Shown: one piece after another, positions 40,385 to 49,684 of the stretch
Numbering within the stretch: position 1 is the first letter of the stretch
Layout: each line of letters opens with the position of its first letter
Source of the DNA: JBBQUN01 sp963698395
Lineage (GTDB): Bacteria; Actinomycetota; Acidimicrobiia; Acidimicrobiales; SZUA-35
Assembly: GCA_963698395.1 (NCBI GenBank)
Contig: CAVOQQ010000006.1
Span: forward strand, 186,001-250,000
Direction: 5' to 3'
DNA: 64,000 bases
Made by a program: the position numbers and the translations under genes
Notes under the pieces: generated by a model
What the model was told of the DNA's origin: nothing
The model's input: only the letters and a program-made list of their open reading frames with translations
The model's database searches: none

Positions 40385-43300
40385 TCAGAGGTCGCCGAGT
40401 CTGTTCAGCAGACGGCGGGTTTCGTTGTCGGGTGTGAGACCGTCGAGGGCAAGCTGATCGATGAGCGACCGACCGGCTCGTCGAGCCGAGGTCTCGGACC
40501 CCAAGGCGAGGTGGCAGCGAATCGAGAGTCGATGAGCCCGCTCGGAGATGGGGTCGAGTCGAAGCGCCTGCACCACGGTCGCGATCGCCTGCTCCGGCTT
40601 GCCTCGTGCGAGCTTCAGCTCACCGATTCGACAGAGCGCAGCGTGATCGAGCGAATGGAGTCGTAGTCGCTCAGGCAGGACCCAATCGTCGTCGACGTGT
40701 TGCAGATACGGTCCCTTGTACAACTCGCTCGCAGCGAGGTACTCACGGAGCGCCGTCGTCGGCACACCACCGGCCTCGGCTTCGCTCGCCAGTTCGATGT
40801 GGCGATCGAAGGTGTCGGTGTCGATCTCGATCGCATCGCGAACGAGGCGGAGCCCCGACGACGTCGCCTCGATGAAATAGGGACGAGCGCCCGCGGGACG
40901 GTCGGGTTCGAGTGCTGCATGGAGGTGCGTGAGATTCACCCGCAGATTGCCCGCTGCCTTCGCTTCGGGGAGGTTCGGCCACAGTGCGGCAGCAACGGCC
41001 TTGCGCGTCGGGTGAGGATGGGTCAGGAGGTAGACGAAGAGGTCTTGCACTCGTTGACGGCGATGCCACTCGCTGCCGAGCGAGCGGCCATCGCTGCGTT
41101 CGACCGTCAGGCCACCGAGCGTGCGAACCCGCAAGGTGTATCCCGGATCGAGGACGAGTTCGGCGAGGAGATTGGCGGCGGCCGAAGCTTGCTTCGGGTC
41201 GTCAGCAGCGCTGAGTCGACCCAGCCAGGTGCGGACCGAAGGAATGTCGCGCAACACCGCCTTGGCCTCGGCGACCTCTCGACTGATCGCTGCAACCGCC
41301 AGCTCGGTCAAGAGCGGCGGTGGCACGTGCGCGCGCAAGACATCTGGTCGTGTCCAGTCCAGGGCTGCTGCAGGTTTGGTCGATCGAGAGCGAACTGCGT
41401 CGATGGCCGCACCGGCGGCGACCGCGGTCCGAAGCGCCGGTCCGAGATCGCATTGGTCGAGCGTTTCGGACGTCTCGGGCATCAGCGCCCGCAGCATCGC
41501 CAGCCCGTGGAGATGGCCGCGCGCCGGCCACTGTCCGATCGGAACTCGATCGAGGGCAATGCGAAGAAACTCGACCGCCCGGTCCTCGCCTTCGTGGCAG
41601 AGGGCGTGCATGGCCTCTGCGACGTCGACGATGACCGCAACATGGTCGCCGACCGAGCCGGTCAGGCGGCGAGCTTCGCCCAGCAGCGCCTCCGCTTCGT
41701 CGTCGTGCCCGGCGGCGATCGCAACGGTTGCGACCACACCGTGAACGGAAACGATCTCGTGGACAGCCCCACGCTTGGTGGCGATCCCGGGAAAGGCCTT
41801 GGCCAGATCCCAGGCAAGTTCGGGACTGACCGAGCCCTGCAGCCACAGTGCTTGGGCTCCGAAGACGTCGACTTCATCGGCGGAGAGCAGCGACTCGACC
41901 GCTGCCGGCACCTGTTCTGGTCGGCCGAGGTCCACCAACCGCTCGGCAATGGTGACCTGTCGTTGCGCCGCCGGAAGTTCGGCAAAGTTGCCGAGCTCAC
42001 GCAACGCGTCGTCGATTGCTCCGATGTTCTGGGCCTGAACCGATCGGATGAATGACACGGTCGCCATTGCCGGACTGACACCGCTTTCGGCAAGGTGGGC
42101 GATGCGGTCATCGACGACGAGCTGTTCGTGATCGCTCAGGTAGCGAAGTTGGACCAATCGCCACCGAGCGAGCGCCTCGATCTCTTCATCGCCACACTCC
42201 TGCGCCCGGATGGCCGCACGCTCGAAGATCTGGGCCGCAATGCGTTCGCTCGTGGCCCAGCGGCGAACGGCCTCGAGGAGGAGTTCGGCCGCTGCTGCGT
42301 CAGGCGATGCCGGCAGGAGATCCTGGAGTGCGATCGTGTCGTCGGTGTCCAGGCCCAGGAGCGGTTGTTGGCAATGGTGCCGGACGGCATCGAGGAGGCA
42401 GCAACGATCGCCGGCCAGCGACGCTGCACGGGCGGCCTTGACATGCTGACCGCGATCCAGCAGCAGCCGAGCCCCTCGAGCGAGCGCTTCGTCGCGGTCA
42501 GCGACATCGACGTGACTGGCCAGGGCATCGGTCCAGTACTGATGTAGCTCGTAGCCGCCCTCGATCGGGGAGATGAGCGGCAGCCCGGCGACGGCCCTCT
42601 TGGCGGTCCATGCGCTCGTGCCGGCGACGGCGGCGACGATGGCATCGTCGAGAACACCGAATGGTGCAAGCAGGGCAAGGAGTCGTGCCCGTTCCGGATG
42701 AAGCGTGCTCACGATCTCGTTCTTCACGAATTCGATGCAGGCCTCACGATCCAACTCGCTCGACAGTGCCGTGAGCGCCGGCCACCGTGGCAGGTTTGCT
42801 CGGGACTCGGCGCTCAGGCCGGGAGCAACTCGACGCAACTCGGTGTCGTCGAACGCCAGGAGGGTTTCGTCGATGACGATGACGTCGTCGGGCCGATGAC
42901 GCCCACCGATGCCGAGCGAGGGGACCGATCGGCCGGAGAGCACGAGGTGAGCGGTGTCGGGTAGTTGTTCGAGGAGTTGCGTGAGCACCCGCCAGGCGAG
43001 TCCACTCTGGCTACCGAGCAAATGGACGTCGTCGAGCACCAGGACGATCGAGGCGGGCGGTCGCTGGGCCAGGAGGTCGACGATGTCCTGGGCGGTGATC
43101 GACCGGCGGGTGGACCGCCCGGTGATGGATCGGTAGAGGCCGGCGAGCAGGTGCTCGGGGTCGTGATCGCGTTCGCCCACCCGAAGCCAGATGTCTTCGC
43201 CAAGGCGTTCGTGTCGGTTCTCTTCGATCGCCTGGAGCAGCAGCGTCGTCTTGCCGAATCCGGCACCGGCGAAAACCAAGGTCAGGCGTTCATCGAAGCG

Positions 43301-43414
43301 TCGTCGCAGGATCTCGATGAGTCGTGGTCGAACGATCAGCCCCGGCGCAAGGTCGGGTGGACGGTGCCGAAAGGGTGGGATTCCGCGACCACCGTTCATG
43401 GCCTTCGACGCCAA
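40385..43414 (-). CDS. STAND ATPase regulator with C-terminal SARP (BTAD) domain
   Basis: This 1009-residue regulator combines an N-terminal STAND/MalT-like ATPase (Walker A GAGFGKTTLL at 50-59, Walker B IVLVLDDVH) with a long helical TPR-like middle. The C-terminal part is a SARP winged helix (LRVRTLGGLTVERSDG, QRVQDLFVYLLTHPHPTRKAVAAALWP) followed by a BTAD helical domain. This arrangement is the reverse of SARP-LAL proteins such as AfsR, in which the DNA-binding part is N-terminal. SARPs bind direct repeats 11 bp apart near -35; such repeats are found at 46306. It is convergent with the exporter gene. The start may be TTG 43414 or ATG 43399. Confidence 0.88.
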   Translation of the reverse strand: MASKAMNGGRGIPPFRHRPPDLAPGLIVRPRLIEILRRRFDERLTLVFAGAGFGKTTLLLQAIEENRHERLGEDIWLRVGERDHDPEHLLAGLYRSITGRSTRRSITAQDIVDLLAQRPPASIVLVLDDVHLLGSQSGLAWRVLTQLLEQLPDTAHLVLSGRSVPSLGIGGRHRPDDVIVIDETLLAFDDTELRRVAPGLSAESRANLPRWPALTALSSELDREACIEFVKNEIVSTLHPERARLLALLAPFGVLDDAIVAAVAGTSAWTAKRAVAGLPLISPIEGGYELHQYWTDALASHVDVADRDEALARGARLLLDRGQHVKAARAASLAGDRCCLLDAVRHHCQQPLLGLDTDDTIALQDLLPASPDAAAAELLLEAVRRWATSERIAAQIFERAAIRAQECGDEEIEALARWRLVQLRYLSDHEQLVVDDRIAHLAESGVSPAMATVSFIRSVQAQNIGAIDDALRELGNFAELPAAQRQVTIAERLVDLGRPEQVPAAVESLLSADEVDVFGAQALWLQGSVSPELAWDLAKAFPGIATKRGAVHEIVSVHGVVATVAIAAGHDDEAEALLGEARRLTGSVGDHVAVIVDVAEAMHALCHEGEDRAVEFLRIALDRVPIGQWPARGHLHGLAMLRALMPETSETLDQCDLGPALRTAVAAGAAIDAVRSRSTKPAAALDWTRPDVLRAHVPPPLLTELAVAAISREVAEAKAVLRDIPSVRTWLGRLSAADDPKQASAAANLLAELVLDPGYTLRVRTLGGLTVERSDGRSLGSEWHRRQRVQDLFVYLLTHPHPTRKAVAAALWPNLPEAKAAGNLRVNLTHLHAALEPDRPAGARPYFIEATSSGLRLVRDAIEIDTDTFDRHIELASEAEAGGVPTTALREYLAASELYKGPYLQHVDDDWVLPERLRLHSLDHAALCRIGELKLARGKPEQAIATVVQALRLDPISERAHRLSIRCHLALGSETSARRAGRSLIDQLALDGLTPDNETRRLLNRLGDL

Positions 43415-43524
43415 CGAGCCGACCGTACGCAGTCAAGTGCCGTCCTACGGCTTGCAGAACACACGTCGCTGCGACCTCCCCCCTCGAGGAACGGTAGCCG
43501 GGTGGCAGACTCGGGTCGACCCGG

Positions 43525-44353
43525 TCACGCCTGTTGACCTGCGTCGATGTCGTCAGGATCGATCGAGCGGAGGACTGCTTCGTCATCGAGTTCGTCGAAA
43601 TCGATCGGGTCCTCAGCCGTCTCGGTGGATGCTGGAATCACGACGTAGCCGATCACGAATCCGGCGATTGCGGGAAGCACGGTCAGCGGTACCCAACCTG
43701 CGGCGGGAAGGGGGAAGATCCGCAAGACGCTGAAGGCGACCGAGAACATCAGGCCCACGCCAAGGCCCGGGACACCGAAGCGAATGCCACGGGCGAAGCG
43801 CTGTTCGGGGAGCTGGCCCCGCCGCATGTCACGGGCATTGAGCGCAGCAGTCGTCACCGTCATGGCGAGCAACCCGAGCGAGAAGAGGACCATCATCGAG
43901 GTCGAGTTCCCTCGGATGTCGAGCGCGAACGCGACGCCGCCAACTCGGTTGCCCTCGTCGTCGTACACCCGCACGAACGATCGGAGGTAACCACTTGCTT
44001 GGCGCTCGAGCTCGAAGAAGTCGAGAGGGATGTCGACGGCGCGGACTTCGCCGGGAGCGATCGTGAGCCGGACGCGGACGTCGTAGGTCAGGAAGTTCAG
44101 CCCCAGCAGCTCGCCTTCGACCCGAACCCGTTGGATGTCGATCGATCGGTCTGAGTCGTTGGTGAGAACCGAGCGCGAGGGTCGACTCCTCGCGTGGATC
44201 GAGTGGGAGCGGGTTGGAGGGGCCGGCTTCGGCAATCGGGAGCGAATCGATGGTCGCCTCGATGCTGATCGATTGCGCTTGATCGTTCGAGCCGCAGGAG
44301 GTGAACGTGAGCGAGAACAGGGCGAAGAAGACGAGGACGAGGCGGTTGGACAT
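43525..44353 (-). CDS. Lipoprotein with C-terminal membrane helices, frameshifted
   Basis: From ATG 44353 there is a lipoprotein signal, MSNRLVLVFFALFSLTFTSC, with lipobox Cys20. After about 60 residues the frame breaks at an extra C (44170 on the plus strand); in the corrected frame it continues VLTNDSDRSIDIQRVRVEG. An Ig-like outer domain (NFLTYDVRVRLTIAPGEVR) and three membrane helices (MMVLFSLGLLAMTV, LGVGLMFSVAFSVLRIFPL, VLPAIAGFVIGYVV) follow, then an acidic tail. Corrected length is about 275 residues. Its ATG overlaps the kinase stop (TGATG), so it is co-translated with the kinase and may be its sensor or substrate partner. Confidence 0.75.
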
Positions 44354-46293
44354 CAGGTGAACTCTCGAATCGGTCGGGTGGAGGCGAGCCGGTCACCGAG
44401 TTTTCGGCGGCGGCGAGCTCGGGCATGGTTCGCCCGCGCCAACGCCGTCAGCACGCCGGCGACCGCTCCAGCGACGGCGACCGGCACGAGGGCGTCGAGT
44501 GTGAAGGTTCGTTCGCTGTACTGGGCGTAGAGCGCCGTCGCTGCAGCGGCGAGGACCGCGGTGGATACCGCAGTCCCGATGAGCATGAAGATCCGGATGG
44601 AGCCGTCTCGGAACGACCGCAGGCGGAACTCGATCATCGAGAGCGCGATTGCCATGACGGCCATCAGCAGGGGTGCCTGAGCGGTGGTGTACCAGCGCCG
44701 GTCGGATTGGATGATGAACGCCTGTGGATCAGGACGGCCGGTCCCCAACGAGAGGGTGAGCGGACCGGAGAAGGCCAGCCCGCTCGGGCCCAGGTCGATC
44801 GTGACGCCACCACCGGTGACCGGGTCCTCGTTCGACCACAGCGAGAGACCGGCGTAGTCGAGCGTGAGATCGCCCGAGCCGTCACCGAGGCCCTCCACGA
44901 GCATGGGTTCGTCAATCGGCACGGTGGTGACCGAGTTCGGGTCGAGCTCGATGCCGTTGATCGTGGGAAGACCGCCGGTGGAGAGGCCGTCGCCGTCGAT
45001 CGCCGCGGGGGTGATGAGCAAGAGTGCAAGGGTCGCGAGCGCCGCAAGCGCTGCCGCCAGGTTGAATGGCCAACGCGGTGGCGGCTTCTTGATGAGCGAC
45101 GCCACGGTGACGAGCTGGCTTCGGTCGACGTCCGGGGGAGCGCTCGGTTCGTGCTGCGTCCGGGGATGAACCGTCACGTTGGCCGACGCCGGCCGAAGCG
45201 GCGGCACCGTTTCCTTCGCTGGCTCGCCTCTTGCTGGTTCGCTCGGCCGGGTTCGCTGTGGGGCGACGGTCTCGGCGGCTGGGCGGGGCTTGCTCGCAGC
45301 GGAGCCTCGCTGGGTCGTTCGGGCGACATCGGGAAGTTCGATCTCGGTGCTGTCGAGCCAGTCGGTGCCCCAGACTTCCTCGCCTGCGATGCTGAGGGCG
45401 GCAGCGAGGCCGGCAGCGGAGTCGATTCGCTCACGTGGATCGCGAGCCAGCGCATGGGCGACGACGTCGGCGATCGGCGAGGGTACGTCGTCGGCGAGCG
45501 TCTTGATGTTGGGCGCCTCGTTCATGATGCGTTGCACGAGGAGCGTCATCGGCGAGTCCCCCTCGAAGGGAAGCTGACCGGACAGCAGCTCGAACAACAC
45601 GGCTCCGATGGCGTAGACATCGGCGGCCGGGCCGAGCGCTTCACCTTCCGCCTGTTCGGGGGCCATGTAGGCCGGCGTTCCGAGCACGCTGCCGTCGACG
45701 GTTCCCATCGTTCGTTCGCCACTGATCACCTTGGCGATACCGAAGTCGGTGACCTTGAGCTGTCGAGTCGAGGCAAAGAGCAGGTTCTCGGGCTTGATGT
45801 CTCGGTGGAGTACGCCGTTGGCGTGAGCATGTTCCACCCCGCACGCCGTTGCGATCGCCGCCGCGCACGACGTCTGCATCGACAGACCCTGGCGAGTGAA
45901 GCGGTCCCAGAGCGTCCCGCCCTGCAGCGCTTCCATCACGATGAGGCAGTGGCCCCCTCGGTCGACGAAGTCATAGATCGGGACGATGTTTGGGTGATCG
46001 AGATTGGCCAGCGTTCGTGCCTCGCTCAAGAAGCGGGCCCGGACCTCGGGGTCATCGACGAGTGTCATCGGCAACTCCTTGATCGCGACGGGGCGACCAA
46101 GATGGCGATGTCGGCCCAGGCGGACGATGCCCATGGCGCCGCGACCGATCTCCTCGCCGACCTCGTAGTCGGGAAGGAGATCGTTGAGCGTGATCGCGTT
46201 GTCAGTGCTCACCGGGGTCGGTTGTCGGGTTCGTCGGAGATCACCGACGTCCAGACGACGGCGCCGAGCAATGGTTACACGGTCGCTGAACAT
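44353..46293 (-). CDS. Membrane Ser/Thr protein kinase
   Basis: A 646-residue Hanks-type kinase. The kinase domain (about 42-305) is complete: IGRGAMGIVRLG, VAIKELPM, VLHRDIKPENLL, VTDFGIAKV, GTPAYMAPEQ. A Pro/Ala-rich linker leads to a first membrane helix (about 408-427), then an outer beta-rich domain (about 430-540) and three more helices (about 545-565, 577-600, 610-630). There are no PASTA repeats. The outer domain may sense the envelope. ATG 46293 starts before the domain; GTG 46212 is an alternative start. It is divergent from the surface-protein operon and next to an FHA protein gene cluster, so it may phosphorylate the FHA-ABC exporter partner system, as PknF does for Rv1747. Confidence 0.93.
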   Translation of the reverse strand: MFSDRVTIARRRRLDVGDLRRTRQPTPVSTDNAITLNDLLPDYEVGEEIGRGAMGIVRLGRHRHLGRPVAIKELPMTLVDDPEVRARFLSEARTLANLDHPNIVPIYDFVDRGGHCLIVMEALQGGTLWDRFTRQGLSMQTSCAAAIATACGVEHAHANGVLHRDIKPENLLFASTRQLKVTDFGIAKVISGERTMGTVDGSVLGTPAYMAPEQAEGEALGPAADVYAIGAVLFELLSGQLPFEGDSPMTLLVQRIMNEAPNIKTLADDVPSPIADVVAHALARDPRERIDSAAGLAAALSIAGEEVWGTDWLDSTEIELPDVARTTQRGSAASKPRPAAETVAPQRTRPSEPARGEPAKETVPPLRPASANVTVHPRTQHEPSAPPDVDRSQLVTVASLIKKPPPRWPFNLAAALAALATLALLLITPAAIDGDGLSTGGLPTINGIELDPNSVTTVPIDEPMLVEGLGDGSGDLTLDYAGLSLWSNEDPVTGGGVTIDLGPSGLAFSGPLTLSLGTGRPDPQAFIIQSDRRWYTTAQAPLLMAVMAIALSMIEFRLRSFRDGSIRIFMLIGTAVSTAVLAAAATALYAQYSERTFTLDALVPVAVAGAVAGVLTALARANHARARRRRKLGDRLASTRPIREFT

Positions 46294-46305
46294 TCGTGTT
46301 CGAAT

Positions 46306-46327
46306 CCCGTTAGCGCCCCGTTAGCGC
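46306..46327. promoter_or_regulatory. Perfect 11-bp direct repeats, candidate SARP binding site
   Basis: CCCGTTAGCGC occurs twice in tandem (46306-46316, 46317-46327), one helical turn apart, in the region between the divergent kinase and surface-protein genes. The second copy ends 8 bp before a TAGAGT -10 box. This is the arrangement known for SARP activators, and a SARP-domain regulator is encoded 3 kb away. Confidence 0.7.
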
Positions 46328-46335
46328 GGCATCTC

Positions 46336-46341
46336 TAGAGT
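46336..46341 (+). promoter_or_regulatory. -10 box of the surface-protein operon
   Basis: TAGAGT, 8 bp after the direct repeats and 31 bp before the ATG at 46373; it would give a short leader with GAGGGAG as ribosome binding site. There is no good -35, as expected for an activator-dependent promoter. Confidence 0.55.
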
Positions 46342-46372
46342 TCTTCCTGCTTGCCGACTTGAGGGAGTGTGC

Positions 46373-48561
46373 ATGCAGGAGGGCGGAGAACGGCGGGAGC
46401 GACGTGGCACGTTGCTCGTCGTCGTCATGGCCGTTGTGGCCATCGTGGTGTCGGCCTTGGGCGTCGTGCTCGTCGAGCCAGAAGTCGCTGCCGAGCCCGG
46501 CGTGACGCCGGTCTCGCTCGATCTGGAATTCTCGGCATACCCGCCAGGCGGCTCCGTCACCTATCGCGTCACTCGTACCTTGTTCGGCTCCGGCGCGGTC
46601 GAAGTCACCGACGTCCCCCTGACCGACGGCAGCTCCACGAGTCTGAGCATGATCGAGGGCGACCAGGTTTCGGTGAGTCGGCTGGGGTCGCCTTCCCTCT
46701 ATCGAGTCGGACGCGTCCTGCTACACGGGAGATGGGTTCTTCGAGCTCGGCGAGACCTTCGTGATGTCACCCTCCGGCGCTGAGTGCTACTTCTACGAGT
46801 CGGCCCCTTATATCAGGATCTTCAAGGACACCGAGCCGGCGGGAGGTGGGCCGTTCGACTTCACACTGAGCGGTGCCGGGGTCTCGACCAGCTTCTCACT
46901 CGGCGACAACGGGCAGCGCGAAGTTGCGCTGAGCGGTAGTTCAGGAACGCTCACGATCACCGAGGTGACCGAGGCGACCGTCACGGTGTCGTGTTCGGTC
47001 AGTTTCGACGGAGAGGTCTCCAGTCCGCTGGCGGTCTCGATCCTCGAGTCGGGAACCGGACGGTTCGTGATCTCGCTTCCCATCGACGCGTCAGCCCAGT
47101 GGTACTACTGCGGCTACGTCAATGACCTGTCGGCGCCGCCGACCACGACGACGACAACCACCACGGTGCCGACCACGACGACGACGACGGCCCCGACCAC
47201 GACGACGACGGCCCCGACCACGACGACGACGACGGCCCCGACCACCACGACCACGACGACGCACGGTGCCGACCACGACGACGACGACGGCCCCGACCAC
47301 CACCACGACGGCGGCGCCCACCACCACCACGACGGCCCCGACCACCACCACCACGACGGCGGCGCCCACCACCACCACGACGGCCCCGACCACGACGACG
47401 ACCGCTGCGCCGACGACGACCACCACGTTGCCGACCACCACCACGACGGCCCCGACCACCACCACGACGGCGGCGCCCACCACCACGACGGCGGCGCCCA
47501 CCACGACGGCGGCGCCCACCACGACGACGACGACGACCCCGACCACGACCGCTCCGACCTCGACGGCCCCGACCACGACGACGACGGCGGCGCCCACCAC
47601 GACGACGACGGCCCCGACCACGACCGCTCCGACCACGACCGCTCCGACCTCGACGGCCCCGACCACCACCACGACGGCGGCGCCCACCACCACCACGACC
47701 GCTCCAACCACGACCGCTCCGACCACGACCACGACGGCGCCGACCGCTCCAACCACGACCGCTCCGACCACGACCGCTCCGACCTCGACGGCCCCGACCA
47801 CCACCACGACGGCGGCGCCCACCACGACGACGGCGGCGCCGACCACCACCACGACCGTGACGGCGCCCACCACGACGACGGCGGCTCCGACCACCACCAC
47901 GACCGTGACGGCACCCACCACGACGACGGCGGCGCCGACCACCACCACGACCGCTCCAACCACGACCGCTCCGACCACGACCACGACGGCGCCGACCTCG
48001 ACGGCGCCGACCTCGACGGCGCCGACCACCGTGCCGCCTCGCGAACAGCGAGTCGAGCCGCTCGCTGGGCCCACCACCACGCTGACGACGACCGCCCCCA
48101 CCACGACCGCCCCCGCCACGACCGCCCCCACGACAACCGTCCCCACAACGACCACGACCACAGCACCGTCGTCCGAACCGGTGGCTGAGGCGGCGATCGC
48201 CACCTTCGATGCCGCAACGATCCCCCGGGGTGCGCCCGTGCCGATCGATCTCGAGTGTGACCAACCGTTCACGGCCCGAGCCGGAACGAAGGAGCTGGCG
48301 ATCGTCGACGGTGTGATCGACACGCTCGATCTCGGCGTCGGCGATCACATCGTCGAGGTCATCTGCGACGACACGACGGTGCTCGAGGTCGATCTCTCCG
48401 TTGTCGAAGCCGCATCGGGGCAATCCTCGGCACCGGCAACGGCCACGACGCTGCTGCTGTTCACCTGTGTCGGCGGCTTCATCGTGATGGGTTCACCGGG
48501 CTCGATCGCCGGTGACACGAGGATCAGACGAGCGTTGCTCGACCGAGGGGGGAAGTCATGA
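46373..48561 (+). CDS. Thr/Pro-rich membrane surface protein, two frameshifts
   Basis: The corrected protein of about 728 residues has an N-terminal membrane helix (about 15-37), two or three Ig/prealbumin-like domains (about 45-250; FDFTLSGAGVSTSFSLGDNG is typical), a 330-residue Thr-Pro-Ala repeat stalk, a small domain (GAPVPIDLECDQPF to VEVICDDTTVLEVD) and a C-terminal membrane helix with a basic tail. Two single extra bases break the frame: G at 46709 (CGAGTCG|GAC, resuming DASCYTGDGFFELGETF) and C at 47262 in the repeat. Codons for Thr and Pro make the repeat error-prone. Its stop overlaps the sigma-factor start (ATGA), so it heads a four-gene operon. It could be a cell-wall-spanning protein and target of the operon's protease. 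Confidence 0.8.
47140..48175 (+). repeat. Thr/Pro/Ala coding repeat
   Basis: About 1 kb of ACGACGACGGCCCCG-like units encodes TTTTTAP-type repeats of irregular length. It includes long runs of ACC/ACG codons. This is the stalk of the surface protein and a site where length change or misassembly is likely. Confidence 0.95.
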
Positions 48562-49136
48562 GATCGGAGATGACCGATGCGGAGCTGGCGAGCTCGGCTG
48601 CTGGTGGTGACGACCGGTCCTTCGACGAACTGCACCGACGCTATGAGACACTCGTTCGTGGCGTCGTTCGTTCCGAGGTTCGAGGGTCCAACGACACCGA
48701 CGACATCACGCAGGAGGTCTTCGCCATTGCGTGGATGAAGCTCGGGGGGCTGCGTGACCCTGAGCTCTTCCGGCCGTGGCTGCTGCAGATCACGCGTCGA
48801 ACGATCGTCGACCAGTATCGCCACCGCTCGCGAAGACCAGCGCTCGAGAACGACGACGACCTGACGCTGGCATCGCTTCCGTCAGGTCTTTCCGGTCCCG
48901 ACGAGGTGAGCGAACTGCGGGACTTGGCACGATCGCTGAAAGGCGGCATCAGTGGTCTGTCGAAACGAGATGCGACCGCACTCTCGTTGGCCGTGCACTT
49001 CGGGTTCGGACCGGCGGAAATCGGCGAGGCCCTGAGCATCAGCCCCGGCAACGCCAAGGTGGTTCTCCACCGGGCCAGGAAGCGGCTGCGCGAAGCGATC
49101 GAGCAATCACACGACTCCGAGGGGATCGCGATATGA
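48558..49136 (+). CDS. ECF-like RNA polymerase sigma factor
   Basis: A 192-residue sigma-70 family protein. Region 2 is seen in ELHRRYETLVRGVV and DDITQEVFAIAWMKLGGLRD; region 4 in LSKRDATALSLAVHFG then EIGEALSISPGNAKVVLHRA. The linker carries a Ser/Pro-rich stretch. The gene overlaps its neighbours on both sides by ATGA, so it is produced with the surface protein and the GAF protein. No classical anti-sigma factor is next to it; the GAF protein could replace it as a controlling partner. Confidence 0.9.
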   Translation: MRSEMTDAELASSAAGGDDRSFDELHRRYETLVRGVVRSEVRGSNDTDDITQEVFAIAWMKLGGLRDPELFRPWLLQITRRTIVDQYRHRSRRPALENDDDLTLASLPSGLSGPDEVSELRDLARSLKGGISGLSKRDATALSLAVHFGFGPAEIGEALSISPGNAKVVLHRARKRLREAIEQSHDSEGIAI

Positions 49137-49684
49137 CACGAGTTGCACGTCCACTGCTCCAGACCATCGTCGATGAGGCCATCGCGGCAAGCGGTGCCCA
49201 ATGTGGCTGGCTGCTTCACGACACCGCCGAGGGTTTCGTCGTCGCAGCAATTGCCAGCGATGGAGTGTCTCCATCGCTCGGCCTCGGCGCGATCGTTCCG
49301 GTCAAGGGTGCTCGTGGGTACACGCTTGCGTCGGGACAACCGACTGCCCTCATGCCGAAGCCCGACGACTCGAGCGATGAGGGAGTCGGCGGCTTCCCGG
49401 GTATTCCACCGAGCTTCGTGGTGGCCGAGGCGGGTGAGGGAACGGTCTTGCTGGAAGTGGCGGCGAAGCGCGACGGCTCGGGGTTCTCCTTCGATGACAT
49501 CGATGCCGTCGCGTCGCTCGCTCAGGTTGCTGCCGTGGCGATCGGAGAGCAACGTGACGATGTGATCGACGTGCCGGAACCGGCGACGCTCGCTGCGGAG
49601 CTGACCGATCTCGCTACTCGCGATCTGCGGCGCTACCGCGAGGTCGCGTCCTTGCTGCGTGGTCTCCTCGGATCGACTTCGTGA
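49133..49684 (+). CDS. GAF domain protein
   Basis: The 183-residue protein has a GAF-like fold over about 10-145: an N-terminal helix (LLQTIVDEAIAASGAQCGWLL), strands such as GFVVAAIASDGVSP, and a final helix (FDDIDAVASLAQVAAVAIGEQ). The last 40 residues form a helix rich in Arg and Leu. GAF domains bind small ligands or signal through protein contacts; no cysteine or haem motif can be assigned. It overlaps the sigma factor upstream and the subtilisin-pseudokinase downstream by 4 bases each. Confidence 0.8.
   Translation: MTRVARPLLQTIVDEAIAASGAQCGWLLHDTAEGFVVAAIASDGVSPSLGLGAIVPVKGARGYTLASGQPTALMPKPDDSSDEGVGGFPGIPPSFVVAEAGEGTVLLEVAAKRDGSGFSFDDIDAVASLAQVAAVAIGEQRDDVIDVPEPATLAAELTDLATRDLRRYREVASLLRGLLGSTS

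Noticed and set aside
47140..48175. Possible CRISPR or satellite DNA
   Set aside because: The units are in frame, encode Thr/Pro/Ala and join sound protein domains on both sides.
47091..48323. Minus-strand frames made of VVVVGAVV or RRRGRGG repeats
   Set aside because: They are reverse readings of the Thr/Pro stalk repeat. No start signal and no domain.
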